From: Salinimonas lutimaris
GTDB lineage: Bacteria; Pseudomonadota; Gammaproteobacteria; Enterobacterales; Alteromonadaceae
Assembly: GCF_005222225.1 (NCBI RefSeq)
Contig: NZ_CP036536.1
Coordinates: 582,001-646,000, forward strand
Direction: 5' to 3'
DNA length: 64,000 nt
Numbering within the stretch: the stretch's first letter is position 1; each line of letters starts with the position of its first letter. The translations under genes were made by a program, and so were the position numbers. Below, one piece after another: positions 1-8,895 of the stretch. Under the pieces are notes generated by a model. That model was not told where the DNA came from. It searched no databases and saw only the letters and a list, made by a program, of their open reading frames with translations.

Positions 1-122
1 AACCAGAGTGCCAGTAATATGCACAGTGTTTTGACGGTGACAGACGGGCCAGCAAAGGCCAGGCTGTGCAGATTGTCAGACTGGGCATCCATAACCTCTT
101 GCCTGAATAATTGCGTTCTCAT
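1..122 (-). CDS. HlyD-family secretion adaptor, N-terminal fragment
   Basis: Only the first 40 or so codons are inside the window; the rest lies beyond the left edge. Translation from the ATG at 122 begins MRTQLFRQEVMDAQSDN, followed by a hydrophobic stretch (TLCILLALW) that looks like the start of a single transmembrane helix. A short N-terminus of the type LFRQEVxxA followed by one membrane helix is typical of HlyD/CvaA-like periplasmic adaptors, which link an inner-membrane ABC exporter to an outer-membrane channel. A purine-rich stretch (AGGGAC) lies just upstream of the ATG. The family call rests on this short region only. The exporter partner would be expected further left. Confidence 0.55.
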   Translation of the reverse strand, partial: MRTQLFRQEVMDAQSDNLHSLAFAGPSVTVKTLCILLALW

Positions 123-203
123 TTTTTTGTCCCTGTTGTTTTGGTCAGACAAAGCTGACTAGGCTGAGTCAGTGCTACCTTAAGCGGAACAGAAAACAAA
201 AAC

Positions 204-250
204 TGTCAAAATTCGGCCAATTTTAAAACAGCATGAAAATTGGCCGAATT
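204..250 (-). promoter_or_regulatory. 15-bp perfect dyad abutting a -35-like TTGACA
   Basis: The arms AATTCGGCCAATTTT (210-224) and AAAATTGGCCGAATT (236-250) are perfect reverse complements separated by 11 nt. Read on the minus strand, the dyad is followed immediately by TTGACA (209-204), which could be the -35 of a promoter for the HlyD-type gene starting at 122; a weak -10 (GCTTAA-like) lies about 18 nt further on. The arrangement suggests an operator or activator site, though a transcribed hairpin is also possible. The rest of the 123-440 gap holds only this dyad, a nearby partial copy (TTGGCCGGATTTT, about 261-273) and the terminator at 351-389. Confidence 0.4.
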
Positions 251-350
251 GTCGTATTTTTTGGCCGGATTTTGCTATTTTTTGTGCAAGACATTGCGTC
301 GAAAAGGTTGCCTGTACCGTGAATGACTGAATAAAAGTAGGGCAAAGCGC

Positions 351-389
351 AAAAAAAACCGGCCACTGCATATTCACAATGGCCGGTTT
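351..389 (-). terminator. Rho-independent terminator of the 441-3740 gene
   Basis: The stem arms AAACCGGCCA (356-365) and TGGCCGGTTT (380-389) pair perfectly around a 14-nt loop. Read on the minus strand the stem is followed by a run of eight U. It lies about 50 nt past the stop codon of the minus-strand amidohydrolase gene. Confidence 0.75.
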
Positions 390-440
390 GTCGCTTTTTT
401 TAACTCAGTAAAATGAGTGAAGGTGCAAAAAAATGAGTGA

Positions 441-3400
441 TTAATGCTCCCAGTGATACTGATGGGCTTTTTCACTCATCTGGTCTGCGGTTTCCTGTGG
501 CATAAAGGCTTTGTTGTCCTGCTCAAAGAAAAACGGTTTGCGGGTATCGGTGCTGCCAAGTTCAGCCATGGTAGCGGCTTCAAACACCCGGCCATTGAGT
601 ACGGTATAGTCCACATACTCGCTGCGATGAATATCGCTAAGCACGTCTCCGTCTATCACGACCATATCGGCCAGTTTACCCGCTTCAATACTGCCCAGGT
701 CCTTGCCCATTCCCAGATGTTTAGCGCCATCAATGGTGGCGGCCCGCAGGGCTTCAAATGGCGTAAAGCCACCCTGATGCATCAGCCACATTTCCCAGTG
801 GGCCGCCAGGCCTTCGCGCTGACCGTGAGCGCCAATGTGCACACTGACCCCGTTTTCGCGCAGCTCTTTGGCATAGTCGGCCACATTGGTGTGGTTATAC
901 TGATTATCCGGTGCGGTAGGGCGGCGAATAGCCCGGGCATCCAGCAGGTAAGACGGGGTATAACGCAGCAGTCTGGGGTTTTTCCAGACCTCGGTGCGAT
1001 CATACATATACTCTTCGCCCATCATGCCGCCATACGACACCACAAATGTCGGGGTATACCCAAAGCTGGTGGCTTTCCACAACTGGGTAACATCACTATA
1101 ACCCCGTTCCACCGGCAGGCTGTGCTCCAGCCCGGTATGGCCGTCGACCAGCATGGTCAGGTTTTGCTGTAATTTACCGCCGCCCTCAGGCACGACCATC
1201 ATTTCCTGTTTGCTGGCGGCCCACAATACCTGCTGGCGCTGACTACGGGCAGGCTGGTTGTAACTCTTTACCGAAATAGCGCCGGCGTCTTTTAAGCGCT
1301 GCACATGAAAATAGGCATCATCATAATCCTTGATAATCGCTTTATAACCCAGCGCCTCGGCGCCATATAAAATGGCGCCGGTGGAATAAATACGCGGGGC
1401 AATAATACCGCCGGTGCGCTGTAATTCAGCCGCAGCAAAAACTTCGGTCGTATCGTTAGACGGATCGTGAATGGTAGTTACACCAAAGGCCACATTGGAA
1501 AACTGTCCCCAGTTTTGCTGCGGAATAATCTCATTGCGGCCCTGGGCACCGTGAGCATGGGCATCGACCAGGCCCGGTATGATTGTTTTACCGGTGGTGT
1601 CAATTTGCATGGCATTATCAGGAATGGTGATATCGCCCTGACGACCCACAGCTTTGATGCGGTTGTTTTCAATGATCACCACACCATTTTCAATCACGTC
1701 CTGCTGGGTATCGGCGTTTCGCATGGTGACCACAGTGCCGCCTACCAGTGCTTTTACCCCAGAGGGCTTGTCAGCATCGGCTTTAAACGACAGGTTCATG
1801 CCAGTATCTTCCGGCTCTGGCAGGTCACTGCGACTGGCCACAAACTCAAAGGCATCTTTGAGCTCACGCTCAAAATAGCGGGGACCATGAAACCAGCCTA
1901 CTGCCTTGTTATCTGCACGCCAGGTTAGATACTCGCCGGCCCGGGCTGACAGCTGCTTCACCGGCAGGGATGTCATGGTGGGGGACAGAGTGATTTTTTT
2001 GCCGTTGTCCACATAAGGGGCCACATAGGTATTAAACTGATGCACAAAGGCAATCCACTTTTTATCGTGGGATAACCGGTACTCGCTGATCTGGTCGGCG
2101 CCGTACACATGCACCTGCTTGTCTTTGCCCTGCAAGTCAACGCTGGCCAGCTGGGTCTCCGGGTAGGCTGTACCGCCAACGCTCTCGGTAAAATAAACCC
2201 GGCTGTTGTCACCGGCAAAATGCGGTTCCTGACCGTGCTGACTGATATGGGTATGCTCGCCTGTGGTCAGGTCGGCTACATACAGGCCCGGGTCCATTGA
2301 ATAAGCCGGGTCCAGCAGATAACCGCCGGTGAACTTGCGATAGGCAATCTTATTACCGTCGGTGGAAAAAGCCGGCTCTACGTAATGGCCCGGTGTTTTG
2401 GTAATAGCTTCAGGCTCGCCTCCAGAGGCGGCGATGCGCATGACCTGGCCCAGCGATTCATCATTCCAGGTGGTATACACAATGTATTTGCCATCGTTGG
2501 AATAACGCGGGAAGTATTCATCATCGGTGTTCTGTGTGGTCAGCCGGGACATCTTGCCACTGCTGATCTCTTTGGTGTACAGCTTACCCAGCGCCTGAAA
2601 CAGCATGGTTTTGCCGTCCGGCGATTTTTGCGACCAGCGAATCATTCTGACATCAAATTTATCCGGAGCTACCTCCACCTCAAAACGCAGCGCGTCGGCA
2701 ACCTGTTTGGTGGTGCTGATCGACACATCAATATCGGTCACTTGTTGTGTGTTGACGTCAATTTTATGAAAGATGCCGCCGGTCCAGTACACAATGGCCG
2801 AGCTGTCTGGTAGCCAGTCAAAATAGGCATAGTAGCCCTCAGAGCCAAAGCCTTCCTGCATATCCCGCTCCATCTCAAGGGTTAGCGGGGTTTCTACGCC
2901 GGTTGTCATATCTTTAACAAACAACCCGGTGCGGTCCTTCACCCGGCGGATAAATGCCATGTACTGCCCATCAGGGGAGGGCGTAGGAACAATGGCACCG
3001 CCGGTGCCGCTGATAAACTGGGATTCCTCACCGCTTTCACGGTCATAGCGGGTAATCGCAAAGATGCCTTTTAGCGGGTCGCGGTTATATTCAAACTGCG
3101 CGCCAGGCACGGTATTTTGGGTGTAATACAGATAGCGGCCGTCATGAGAGAAGACCGGGTCGGCAATATTTTGCTGATCTGAGTCGCCATTAACCCGCGC
3201 TTTGATCTGCAAGCCATCGCCACCGTCTTTGTGATACATCCAGATTTCGCCGGCCGGAATACTGCGGCTGGACATAATCCCCTTGGTGGCAATCAGATAG
3301 TTGCCGTCCGGACTCCACTTGGGTGAGTGAATCAGATTCTCGGTTTCCTGGCTGACCTGGCGCAGGTTTTTACCATTGGCATCCATGACCCAGATATTGG

Positions 3401-3740
3401 AAATACCGCCACGATCAGAGATGAACGCAATCTGTTTGCCATCTGGCGAGATCGCCGGCTCAATATTCCAGCCAAAGTCTTCGGTCAGCGCGCTGGCTTT
3501 ACCGCCGCCAAGCGGCACTTTGTATAAGTCGCCCAGCATATCAAACACCATATACTGGCCATCTGGCGATACAGACAAGCTGGACCAGGTTGTCTGGGTA
3601 GTGTTGATACTGACATTACTTAAAGAAAAAGGCGGGTCGAGTACATCCCATTGGCTATCAGCTTCTTCTGCCTGTGCTGACATGCCCATAGCTGTGGCCA
3701 GCAGTGCCCCAATCATGGAGTGGTGTGTTTTCATTCTCAT
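441..3740 (-). CDS. Secreted PD40 beta-propeller/amidohydrolase fusion protein
   Basis: 1099 residues with an N-terminal signal peptide (cationic start, hydrophobic core, cleavage near SAQA-EE). Residues from about 45 to 640 contain repeated TolB/PD40 propeller blades (SPDGQYMVF, SPDGKQIAFISD, SPDGNYLIA and similar). Residues from about 680 to 1070 form an amidohydrolase domain with the HxH metal motif in GLVDAHAHG, a lysine in SVKSY that could be the carbamylated ligand, a histidine in GLEHSLP, and the usual GSIEAGKLADMVVID C-terminal signature. Where many amidohydrolases carry the catalytic aspartate this one reads HIGAHGQ. It is probably a periplasmic hydrolase of the imidazolonepropionase/prolidase-like superfamily; the substrate cannot be told. 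ATGs at 3740 and 3734 are both possible starts. It is separated from rpoS by a terminator and so is probably transcribed alone. Confidence 0.85.
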   Translation of the reverse strand: MRMKTHHSMIGALLATAMGMSAQAEEADSQWDVLDPPFSLSNVSINTTQTTWSSLSVSPDGQYMVFDMLGDLYKVPLGGGKASALTEDFGWNIEPAISPDGKQIAFISDRGGISNIWVMDANGKNLRQVSQETENLIHSPKWSPDGNYLIATKGIMSSRSIPAGEIWMYHKDGGDGLQIKARVNGDSDQQNIADPVFSHDGRYLYYTQNTVPGAQFEYNRDPLKGIFAITRYDRESGEESQFISGTGGAIVPTPSPDGQYMAFIRRVKDRTGLFVKDMTTGVETPLTLEMERDMQEGFGSEGYYAYFDWLPDSSAIVYWTGGIFHKIDVNTQQVTDIDVSISTTKQVADALRFEVEVAPDKFDVRMIRWSQKSPDGKTMLFQALGKLYTKEISSGKMSRLTTQNTDDEYFPRYSNDGKYIVYTTWNDESLGQVMRIAASGGEPEAITKTPGHYVEPAFSTDGNKIAYRKFTGGYLLDPAYSMDPGLYVADLTTGEHTHISQHGQEPHFAGDNSRVYFTESVGGTAYPETQLASVDLQGKDKQVHVYGADQISEYRLSHDKKWIAFVHQFNTYVAPYVDNGKKITLSPTMTSLPVKQLSARAGEYLTWRADNKAVGWFHGPRYFERELKDAFEFVASRSDLPEPEDTGMNLSFKADADKPSGVKALVGGTVVTMRNADTQQDVIENGVVIIENNRIKAVGRQGDITIPDNAMQIDTTGKTIIPGLVDAHAHGAQGRNEIIPQQNWGQFSNVAFGVTTIHDPSNDTTEVFAAAELQRTGGIIAPRIYSTGAILYGAEALGYKAIIKDYDDAYFHVQRLKDAGAISVKSYNQPARSQRQQVLWAASKQEMMVVPEGGGKLQQNLTMLVDGHTGLEHSLPVERGYSDVTQLWKATSFGYTPTFVVSYGGMMGEEYMYDRTEVWKNPRLLRYTPSYLLDARAIRRPTAPDNQYNHTNVADYAKELRENGVSVHIGAHGQREGLAAHWEMWLMHQGGFTPFEALRAATIDGAKHLGMGKDLGSIEAGKLADMVVIDGDVLSDIHRSEYVDYTVLNGRVFEAATMAELGSTDTRKPFFFEQDNKAFMPQETADQMSEKAHQYHWEH

Positions 3741-3769
3741 TATTATAACCAGTCGTCGTTAGTGGCTAT

Positions 3770-3798
3770 AAAATATAAGGTATTCGCTGTTTTTGCAA
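3770..3798 (-). promoter_or_regulatory. Possible sigma70-like promoter for the PD40/amidohydrolase gene
   Basis: On the minus strand TTGCAA (3798-3793) and TATTTT (3775-3770) are 17 nt apart, about 30 nt upstream of the start codon. The overlapping TATATT would give a 15-nt spacer. Sequence match only. Confidence 0.3.
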
Positions 3799-3824
3799 AA
3801 TTAGGACAGTAATAAAACAGCAAC

Positions 3825-3853
3825 AAAAAACCCACCAGGAGGTGGGTTTTTTT
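3825..3853 (-). terminator. Rho-independent terminator of rpoS
   Basis: The stem CCCACC/GGTGGG has a four-base AGGA loop, with A and T tracts on either side (3825-3830 and 3847-3853). On the minus strand it lies directly after the rpoS stop codon and ends in six U. Confidence 0.8.
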
Positions 3854-3866
3854 AAACGACGGGCAG

Positions 3867-4862
3867 TTAGTCGTTCATCTGGCTGAACAGATTTTCCAGA
3901 GACAGCCCCTGATGGCTGAGCATATCCCGTAACCGGCGTAATGCTTCTACCTGAATCTGCCGTACCCGTTCGCGTGTCAGGCCTATTTCGGCGCCCACAT
4001 CTTCCAGTGTGGAAGGCTCGTAACCCAGTAAGCCAAAACGGCGGGCAAGCACTTCACGTTGTTTTGGATTCAGCTCTTCAAGCCATTTTACAATGCTGGC
4101 TTTAATGTCGCTGTCCTGCAGATTTTCTTCCGGACCACACTCGTTATGGTCAGGAATAATATCCAGTAACGCCTTGTCGTTTTCACCACCAATGGGCGTG
4201 TCTACCGAGGTAATGCGTTCATTTAGCCGCAACATCTTGGTCACATCCTCAACGGGTTTGTCCAGTGCCTCGGCTATTTCTTCTGCTGTAGGTTCATGAT
4301 CCAGTTTTTGCGCCAGCTCACGGGCCGCCCGCAGGTACACATTCAGCTCTTTTACCACGTGAATGGGCAGGCGAATCGTGCGGGTCTGGTTCATAATTGC
4401 ACGTTCAATAGTCTGACGAATCCACCAGGTGGCGTAGGTTGAGAAGCGGAATCCGCGCTCTGGATCGAACTTTTCAACAGCCCGAATCAGACCCAGATTG
4501 CCTTCTTCAACCAGGTCAAGCAATGCCAGACCCCGATTATTGTAGCGGCGTGCAATTTTAACGACCAAACGAAGGTTGCTAACAATCATGCGCTTGCGTG
4601 AGGCTTCGCAGCCTTTAAGTGCACGACGGGCAAAGTACACTTCTTCTTCAGCCGTCAGTAATGGTGAGTAGCCGATTTCACCCAAATAAAGTTGGGTGGC
4701 ATCCAGCGATTTTGGAAGTTCCTCCTGGGTCGCAAAAATATCGTCACTTCCATCGACGATGTCATCAGTCATTGATTCATCAGCTTTCATATCGACTACA
4801 TCGATAGTGTCAGCATCATCCCGAGCTTCTAGCTCAACTACAGCAGTTTTACTTTTTCCCAC
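3867..4862 (-). CDS. rpoS: RNA polymerase sigma factor RpoS
   Basis: 331 residues, the usual length for the stationary-phase and general-stress sigma factor. After an acidic N-terminal stretch, region 1.2 starts near [16 protein letters not shown]. Region 2 carries [12 protein letters not shown], the core-binding [18 protein letters not shown] and the -10-recognising [17 protein letters not shown]. Region 3 follows, and region 4 has the helix-turn-helix [19 protein letters not shown] for -35 contact. The start is a GTG at 4862 preceded by AGGAGA at suitable spacing. It is the last gene of the ftsB-to-nlpD run, as in other gammaproteobacteria. In E. coli a main rpoS promoter lies inside nlpD; I cannot locate one here by eye. 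The gap to nlpD (4863-4941) contains an AT-rich trinucleotide-like run. Confidence 0.97.
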   Translation of the reverse strand: MGKSKTAVVELEARDDADTIDVVDMKADESMTDDIVDGSDDIFATQEELPKSLDATQLYLGEIGYSPLLTAEEEVYFARRALKGCEASRKRMIVSNLRLVVKIARRYNNRGLALLDLVEEGNLGLIRAVEKFDPERGFRFSTYATWWIRQTIERAIMNQTRTIRLPIHVVKELNVYLRAARELAQKLDHEPTAEEIAEALDKPVEDVTKMLRLNERITSVDTPIGGENDKALLDIIPDHNECGPEENLQDSDIKASIVKWLEELNPKQREVLARRFGLLGYEPSTLEDVGAEIGLTRERVRQIQVEALRRLRDMLSHQGLSLENLFSQMND

Positions 4863-4941
4863 AACGGCATCTCCTGCGTTATAAGGGTTTACCCTGCGAC
4901 GTTCTCCATTTTCATACTGTTATTATTATTTATTGTTATTA

Positions 4942-5808
4942 TTAGTGTTCTGGCAGATACCGGAGAGGATCTAATGATTTTCCCCGATATCTTACTTCAA
5001 AGTGAAGCTTTACATAATCCGTGCCACTGTTACCCATGCTTGCAATGCGCTGACCTGCTTTTACCCATTGCTGCTCGGTTACCGCTATCTCGTCGTTGTG
5101 GGCGTATGCGCTAAGAAAACTATCGGTATGCTTTATTATGATTAAGTTACCGTAGCCTCTGAGGCCGTTCCCCGCGTAAACTACCTTACCAGCTGCCGCT
5201 GCCAGCACAGGACTGCCTTTTTCGGCGCGTATCTCTATGCCTTTTCTGCCTGACTCATTGCGGTCAAATTTTCCGGTTAAGCGCCCGTTTGATGGCCAGA
5301 CCCATTGGTCGATTCGACTTGGGAAACCGTTTTTTGACGGCTTTTTGGCGCTTTGCGTCGTCTTCTTGACGGTATTAACTTCTTGGCGCTTAACATTTAT
5401 TTCACTTTCACGATACTCCCTGTCCTTTTTTCGATCAATACTACTTTTGGACTGTATAGGGTTGGTCGTACCACTTGTTTGTTTATTATTCACCGCCACC
5501 GGCTTGCTCGTGGTTCGGGCAACCGCCGGGGCTGTTAAGCGAAGACGCTGTCCGGGCGCGATATTATAGGGCTTAGACAGCTTGTTGTAGCGGGCAATAT
5601 CCTGATAATCCATACCGGCATACCAGGCAATGGCAAATAAGGTATCGCCCCGCTTAACAATATAAGTATCGGCACTGTAGTGAAAGTCTTGAGGTGTTTC
5701 CTGACTGTCCAGAAGGGTGACCGGGGCAGGGCTGTGGTCTGATGCACAGCCGCTAGCGCCTGCGATTATCAGGCCAGTGAGCAGAGCTGCCCCTGTTCTG
5801 CTCAACAT
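4942..5808 (-). CDS. nlpD: NlpD, LysM/LytM-domain lipoprotein activator of amidase
   Basis: 288 residues. A lipoprotein signal ends in ASGC with Cys21, followed by Ala-Ser, which fits outer-membrane sorting. A LysM peptidoglycan-binding domain follows (about 48-92, YIVKRGDTLFAIAWYAG). Next is a lysine-, serine- and glutamine-rich linker (about 95-165) and a C-terminal LytM/M23 domain (about 175-285). The M23 metal ligands are degenerate: GIEI stands where active enzymes have HxGxD, and LHFEVR replaces HLHFE. This is normal for NlpD, which activates the amidase AmiC at the septum rather than cutting peptidoglycan itself. The gene is directly upstream of rpoS and may carry rpoS promoter sequence. 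Confidence 0.93.
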   Translation of the reverse strand: MLSRTGAALLTGLIIAGASGCASDHSPAPVTLLDSQETPQDFHYSADTYIVKRGDTLFAIAWYAGMDYQDIARYNKLSKPYNIAPGQRLRLTAPAVARTTSKPVAVNNKQTSGTTNPIQSKSSIDRKKDREYRESEINVKRQEVNTVKKTTQSAKKPSKNGFPSRIDQWVWPSNGRLTGKFDRNESGRKGIEIRAEKGSPVLAAAAGKVVYAGNGLRGYGNLIIIKHTDSFLSAYAHNDEIAVTEQQWVKAGQRIASMGNSGTDYVKLHFEVRYRGKSLDPLRYLPEH

Positions 5809-5816
5809 AAACCGGG

Positions 5817-6398
5817 TTATCCTTTGATGATAAAATACGCCAGAACGGCCAGGCCAATCGTCAGCCAGCCCAGTACTTCAATATACTGACGCAGTTTATC
5901 TTCCATGGCACTGCCACCCCACTTCATCAGTCCTGCGACCAGGAAAAAGCGGGCTCCGCGACCCACCGCTGAAGCAATAACAAACGGTACAAAAGCCATT
6001 TGCAGTACTCCAGCACTGATCGTAAAGACTTTATAGGGAATGGGAGAAAACCCAGCCAAAAAGACTACCCATACGCCATATTCCTTAAACCAGGCCATTG
6101 CGGTGTCCAGCTTGTGGGCATAACCGGCAGACTCGATCATAGGAAGAATCCAGGCATCAAAGGCAAAGTATCCCAGCAGGTAGCCGGCAATGCCACCGAG
6201 CACTGAGGCCAGCGTGGTCAGCAAAGCAAAATACCAGGCCCGGGCCGGCTGAGACAACGACATAGGGGCCAGCATCACATCAGGTGGAATGGGAAAAAAC
6301 ATAGACTCGGCAAAACTCAGGCCGCCAAGATAGCGGCTGGCATGACGATGTCGGGACCAACGAAGCGCCATGTCATAACAAGGCTGAAAAATTTTCAC
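5817..6398 (-). CDS. yqaA: YqaA-family (DedA-like) inner-membrane protein
   Basis: 193 residues from the preferred start. An upstream in-frame start at 6482 would overlap pcm by 88 nt. The GTG at 6398 is better: it overlaps the pcm stop as GTGA and has AGGAG seven bases upstream. The protein shows SNARE-associated/VTT features: a membrane-re-entrant segment with [18 protein letters not shown], several hydrophobic helices, and [19 protein letters not shown]. DedA/VTT proteins are linked to membrane homeostasis and lipid-carrier flipping; the role of this subfamily is not settled. In E. coli pcm is directly followed by nlpD, so this is an insertion into a conserved operon. It appears translationally coupled to pcm. 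Confidence 0.85.
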   Translation of the reverse strand: MKIFQPCYDMALRWSRHRHASRYLGGLSFAESMFFPIPPDVMLAPMSLSQPARAWYFALLTTLASVLGGIAGYLLGYFAFDAWILPMIESAGYAHKLDTAMAWFKEYGVWVVFLAGFSPIPYKVFTISAGVLQMAFVPFVIASAVGRGARFFLVAGLMKWGGSAMEDKLRQYIEVLGWLTIGLAVLAYFIIKG

Positions 6399-7030
6399 TG
6401 AAGATCTCCTGCGATCAGCGGTACAAACCGCACCGCTTCCACAGTTTGTGTGTGAAGCTGGCCGTCGGTTCGATCTATGCAAAGTAATTGTTGTTGCTCA
6501 TTACCGACAGGAATCACCAGCCGTCCGCCTTCGCGAATCTGTTCGATCAGGGCATCCGGCACGCGGCTTGCCGCTGCAGTAACAATAATAGCGTCGAACG
6601 GACCTTTAGATGCCCAGCCTTTCCAGCCATCGCCGTGTTTCATGGAGATATTGTGTAAATCCAGCTGATTCATCCGGCGCTTGGCCTGGAACTGCAGGCT
6701 TTTAATTCGCTCCACGCTACACACGCTATTAAATAATTGTGCCAGAATCGCAGTCTGGTAACCCGAACCCGTCCCAATCTCCAGTACCCGGGAAGGTGGG
6801 TTAGGGGTTGCCAGCAGTAATTCTGTCATTCTGGCAACAATATAAGGCTGTGAAATGGTCTGGCCCTGCCCAATAGGCAGCGCCGTATTCTGATAAGCCT
6901 TATGGCGCAGTGCATCGGGTAAAAACAGTTCCCGTGGCGTGGCCGCGATAGCCGTTAATACCTGCTGATTGCGTACACCTTCCTGGTAGATCAATTCAGC
7001 CAGGGTTTCCCCTTTTCTCGATGTTCTCAT
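6395..7030 (-). CDS. pcm: Protein-L-isoaspartate O-methyltransferase
   Basis: 211 residues, matching the family length. It methylates isoaspartyl residues in aged proteins using S-adenosylmethionine and so starts their repair. Visible motifs are the substrate loop [18 protein letters not shown] motif [16 protein letters not shown], and the later strand [17 protein letters not shown] followed by GGRLVIPVG. It lies between surE and the YqaA gene, in the same order as the stress cluster that ends in rpoS. The stop codon overlaps the next gene. Confidence 0.96.
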   Translation of the reverse strand: MRTSRKGETLAELIYQEGVRNQQVLTAIAATPRELFLPDALRHKAYQNTALPIGQGQTISQPYIVARMTELLLATPNPPSRVLEIGTGSGYQTAILAQLFNSVCSVERIKSLQFQAKRRMNQLDLHNISMKHGDGWKGWASKGPFDAIIVTAAASRVPDALIEQIREGGRLVIPVGNEQQQLLCIDRTDGQLHTQTVEAVRFVPLIAGDLQ

Positions 7031-7069
7031 TATGGTGTTAGTTTCCCTGAAGAAAAAAACGATTTATTA

Positions 7070-7813
7070 TTATTTACTTAACCAGGCTTGCATATCTTGC
7101 AGGCTTTTGTGTGCTGTCATATCCACATCCAGTGGGGTGACCGAGCAATAGCCATTGGCAATCGCATGAAAGTCAGTGCCTTCGGAGGCATCCTGCTCAG
7201 CGCCGGCCGGGCCGTACCAGAAAATCGTGCGACCAAACGGGTCGGTACTTTTTTGCATGCCTTCAGCACGATGGCGGCGTCCCTGACGGGTAACCTGAGT
7301 ACCGGCCAGCTGGTCATAGGGAACATCCGGTACATTAACATTTAAAATCTGGTTGGCCGGTAACGGGTGTTCCTGCAATTTGCGGATAATATCCACCACC
7401 ACCTGCGCGGCTGTTTCAAAATGCTCTCCGTCATGGCTGGTCAGCGATACTGCAATGGCCGGTAAACCCATGTAGCGGCCTTCGGTTGCCGCAGCGACGG
7501 TACCCGAATAAATAACATCATCGCCCAGGTTGGCCCCGTGATTGATGCCTGACACGACCAACTCAGGATCTTCATCCATAAAACAGTTTACTCCCATATG
7601 CACGCAGTCAGACGGGGTGCCATTAACAGAGTAAAAACCGTTGTCCAGCTGCTGAATACGCAGTGGCTGGTGAAGCGATAACGAATTACTGGCTCCGCTG
7701 CAATTACGATCCGGTGCAATAACCGTCACATCGTGTTCTTGACTTAGCGCCTCATAAAGCACCTGAATGCCTTTGGCAAATACACTGTCATCATTACTTA
7801 AAAGAATTCTCAT
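7070..7813 (-). CDS. surE: 5'/3'-nucleotidase SurE
   Basis: 247 residues from the ATG at 7813. The frame stays open upstream to 7912, but the family begins exactly at MRILLSNDDS and the ATG overlaps the truD stop as ATGA, with GGAG just upstream. SurE is a divalent-metal-dependent survival-protein phosphatase acting on nucleoside monophosphates and short polyphosphates. Visible motifs are the metal-binding NDD near the N-terminus, the NCSGASNS loop, NGTPSDCVHMG, and VSGINHGANLGDDVIYSGTV. It is part of the truD-surE-pcm run and probably translationally coupled to truD. Confidence 0.96.
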   Translation of the reverse strand: MRILLSNDDSVFAKGIQVLYEALSQEHDVTVIAPDRNCSGASNSLSLHQPLRIQQLDNGFYSVNGTPSDCVHMGVNCFMDEDPELVVSGINHGANLGDDVIYSGTVAAATEGRYMGLPAIAVSLTSHDGEHFETAAQVVVDIIRKLQEHPLPANQILNVNVPDVPYDQLAGTQVTRQGRRHRAEGMQKSTDPFGRTIFWYGPAGAEQDASEGTDFHAIANGYCSVTPLDVDMTAHKSLQDMQAWLSK

Positions 7814-8895
7814 GGTGACTCCGACATTGATTGGCCGCTGTGCGGGGCAAGTGTATTGATGCACTCGCGCAACACTGAGGTTGCAAAACATCCGCTGGGC
7901 AGTGAAAAGCAAAAAGTTAATGTATCACCTTGCTGATGCCATTCAAGATTTTGTGGCCAGATTTTTATGGTCCGGCGCTCTTGCTTAAGACCGGCATCGG
8001 CAAGAAAGGCAGCCGCATCACTAAAGTGGTCGGCAATGTCCTGCTCAAAGGCGGCGACCACTCCGCTGGTGGCCAGTTTTCCGGCGCCCCACAGCGGCGC
8101 AGACGGCGCTAAATCTTTATCGACATAGCGTTGCTGCACGGTGCTGTCGCTGCCATCATGAATAAAAAAGCTGTTTGAACCGGTTAGCATCAGGGCATCG
8201 CCCGGTACAGTAGCATTGAACAACCTGGCTTCGATACGGGCACTTAAATGATGATTAAACAAAAAGCTGCGCAGCGCTGATAGTGCCATTGAGCGTTTAT
8301 TCCGGTTTCTGATGACTTCACCCTGAGCCATCCGTTCAGCCAGAATCAGATTACCGCCTTCCTGACGCTGTCCGTTTTCATCCTCGCGGACCACGCCAAA
8401 ACGCTGTTCGCCAAAATAATTGGGAACCCCCTGTTCGGCGGCAGTCTTAAACCGGGCTATCACATCGTCTGGCTGGGTGACGTTGCGCAGCGTGATTTCA
8501 AACCGATTGCCCTTAAGCTGCCCGGTTTTCAGTTTTTTGTTATGGCGGGTCTGACTCAGTACTGTTACGCCTTCCAGATTCAGCGTGCTGAAATCAAAGT
8601 CTGCTTTACCCGGAGCGTGTAAACCAAACCACTGGCGGGTTAGGGCATACTTGTCTTTGCGCCCGGCATAGCTGACCGCGCGTAGCGGCAGTCCGGTAAA
8701 TTTTGCCAGTGCTTCGGCAACAAATGCCGTGTTGGCATTGATCTTTTCGACCAGAATAAACTGGTGTTCGCCGGAGCCGGTCAGCGGATAGCCCAGATCT
8801 TCAATCACCACAAAATCTTCAGGGTGCTGTTTAAACACGCCGGTGCCAGCAGGCTGACCACTCAGGTAATGCCAGTTCTCGGTTGTAAAAGCCAT
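7810..8895 (-). CDS. truD: tRNA pseudouridine(13) synthase TruD
   Basis: 361 residues. It converts uridine 13 to pseudouridine in tRNA-Glu. The catalytic-aspartate region is seen in SYAGRKDKYALTRQWFGL, preceded by the FVVIEDLGYPLTGSGEH segment typical of the N-terminus. The later blocks NYFGEQRFG and RSFLFNHHLSARI are also characteristic of the TruD fold. The start codon shares one base with the ispF stop (TAATG), and the stop overlaps the surE start, so the three genes are tightly packed in one operon. Confidence 0.95.
   Translation of the reverse strand: MAFTTENWHYLSGQPAGTGVFKQHPEDFVVIEDLGYPLTGSGEHQFILVEKINANTAFVAEALAKFTGLPLRAVSYAGRKDKYALTRQWFGLHAPGKADFDFSTLNLEGVTVLSQTRHNKKLKTGQLKGNRFEITLRNVTQPDDVIARFKTAAEQGVPNYFGEQRFGVVREDENGQRQEGGNLILAERMAQGEVIRNRNKRSMALSALRSFLFNHHLSARIEARLFNATVPGDALMLTGSNSFFIHDGSDSTVQQRYVDKDLAPSAPLWGAGKLATSGVVAAFEQDIADHFSDAAAFLADAGLKQERRTIKIWPQNLEWHQQGDTLTFCFSLPSGCFATSVLRECINTLAPHSGQSMSESP

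Noticed and set aside
180..377. 65-codon minus-strand frame MNMQWPVFF...
   Set aside because: It overlaps the terminator at 351-389 and the dyad at 210-250, has no Shine-Dalgarno and no recognisable sequence. Treated as chance.
444..1172. 242-codon plus-strand frame opposite the amidohydrolase gene
   Set aside because: It is antisense to a gene with clear domain motifs across the whole region; its product has no recognisable family.
6399..6482. Upstream extension of the YqaA-type protein
   Set aside because: It overlaps pcm by 88 nt and is not membrane-like; the GTG at 6398 has a far better ribosome-binding site.
7814..7912. N-terminal extension of SurE
   Set aside because: Lies inside truD; the family starts at MRILLSNDDS and the ATGA overlap with truD marks the start.
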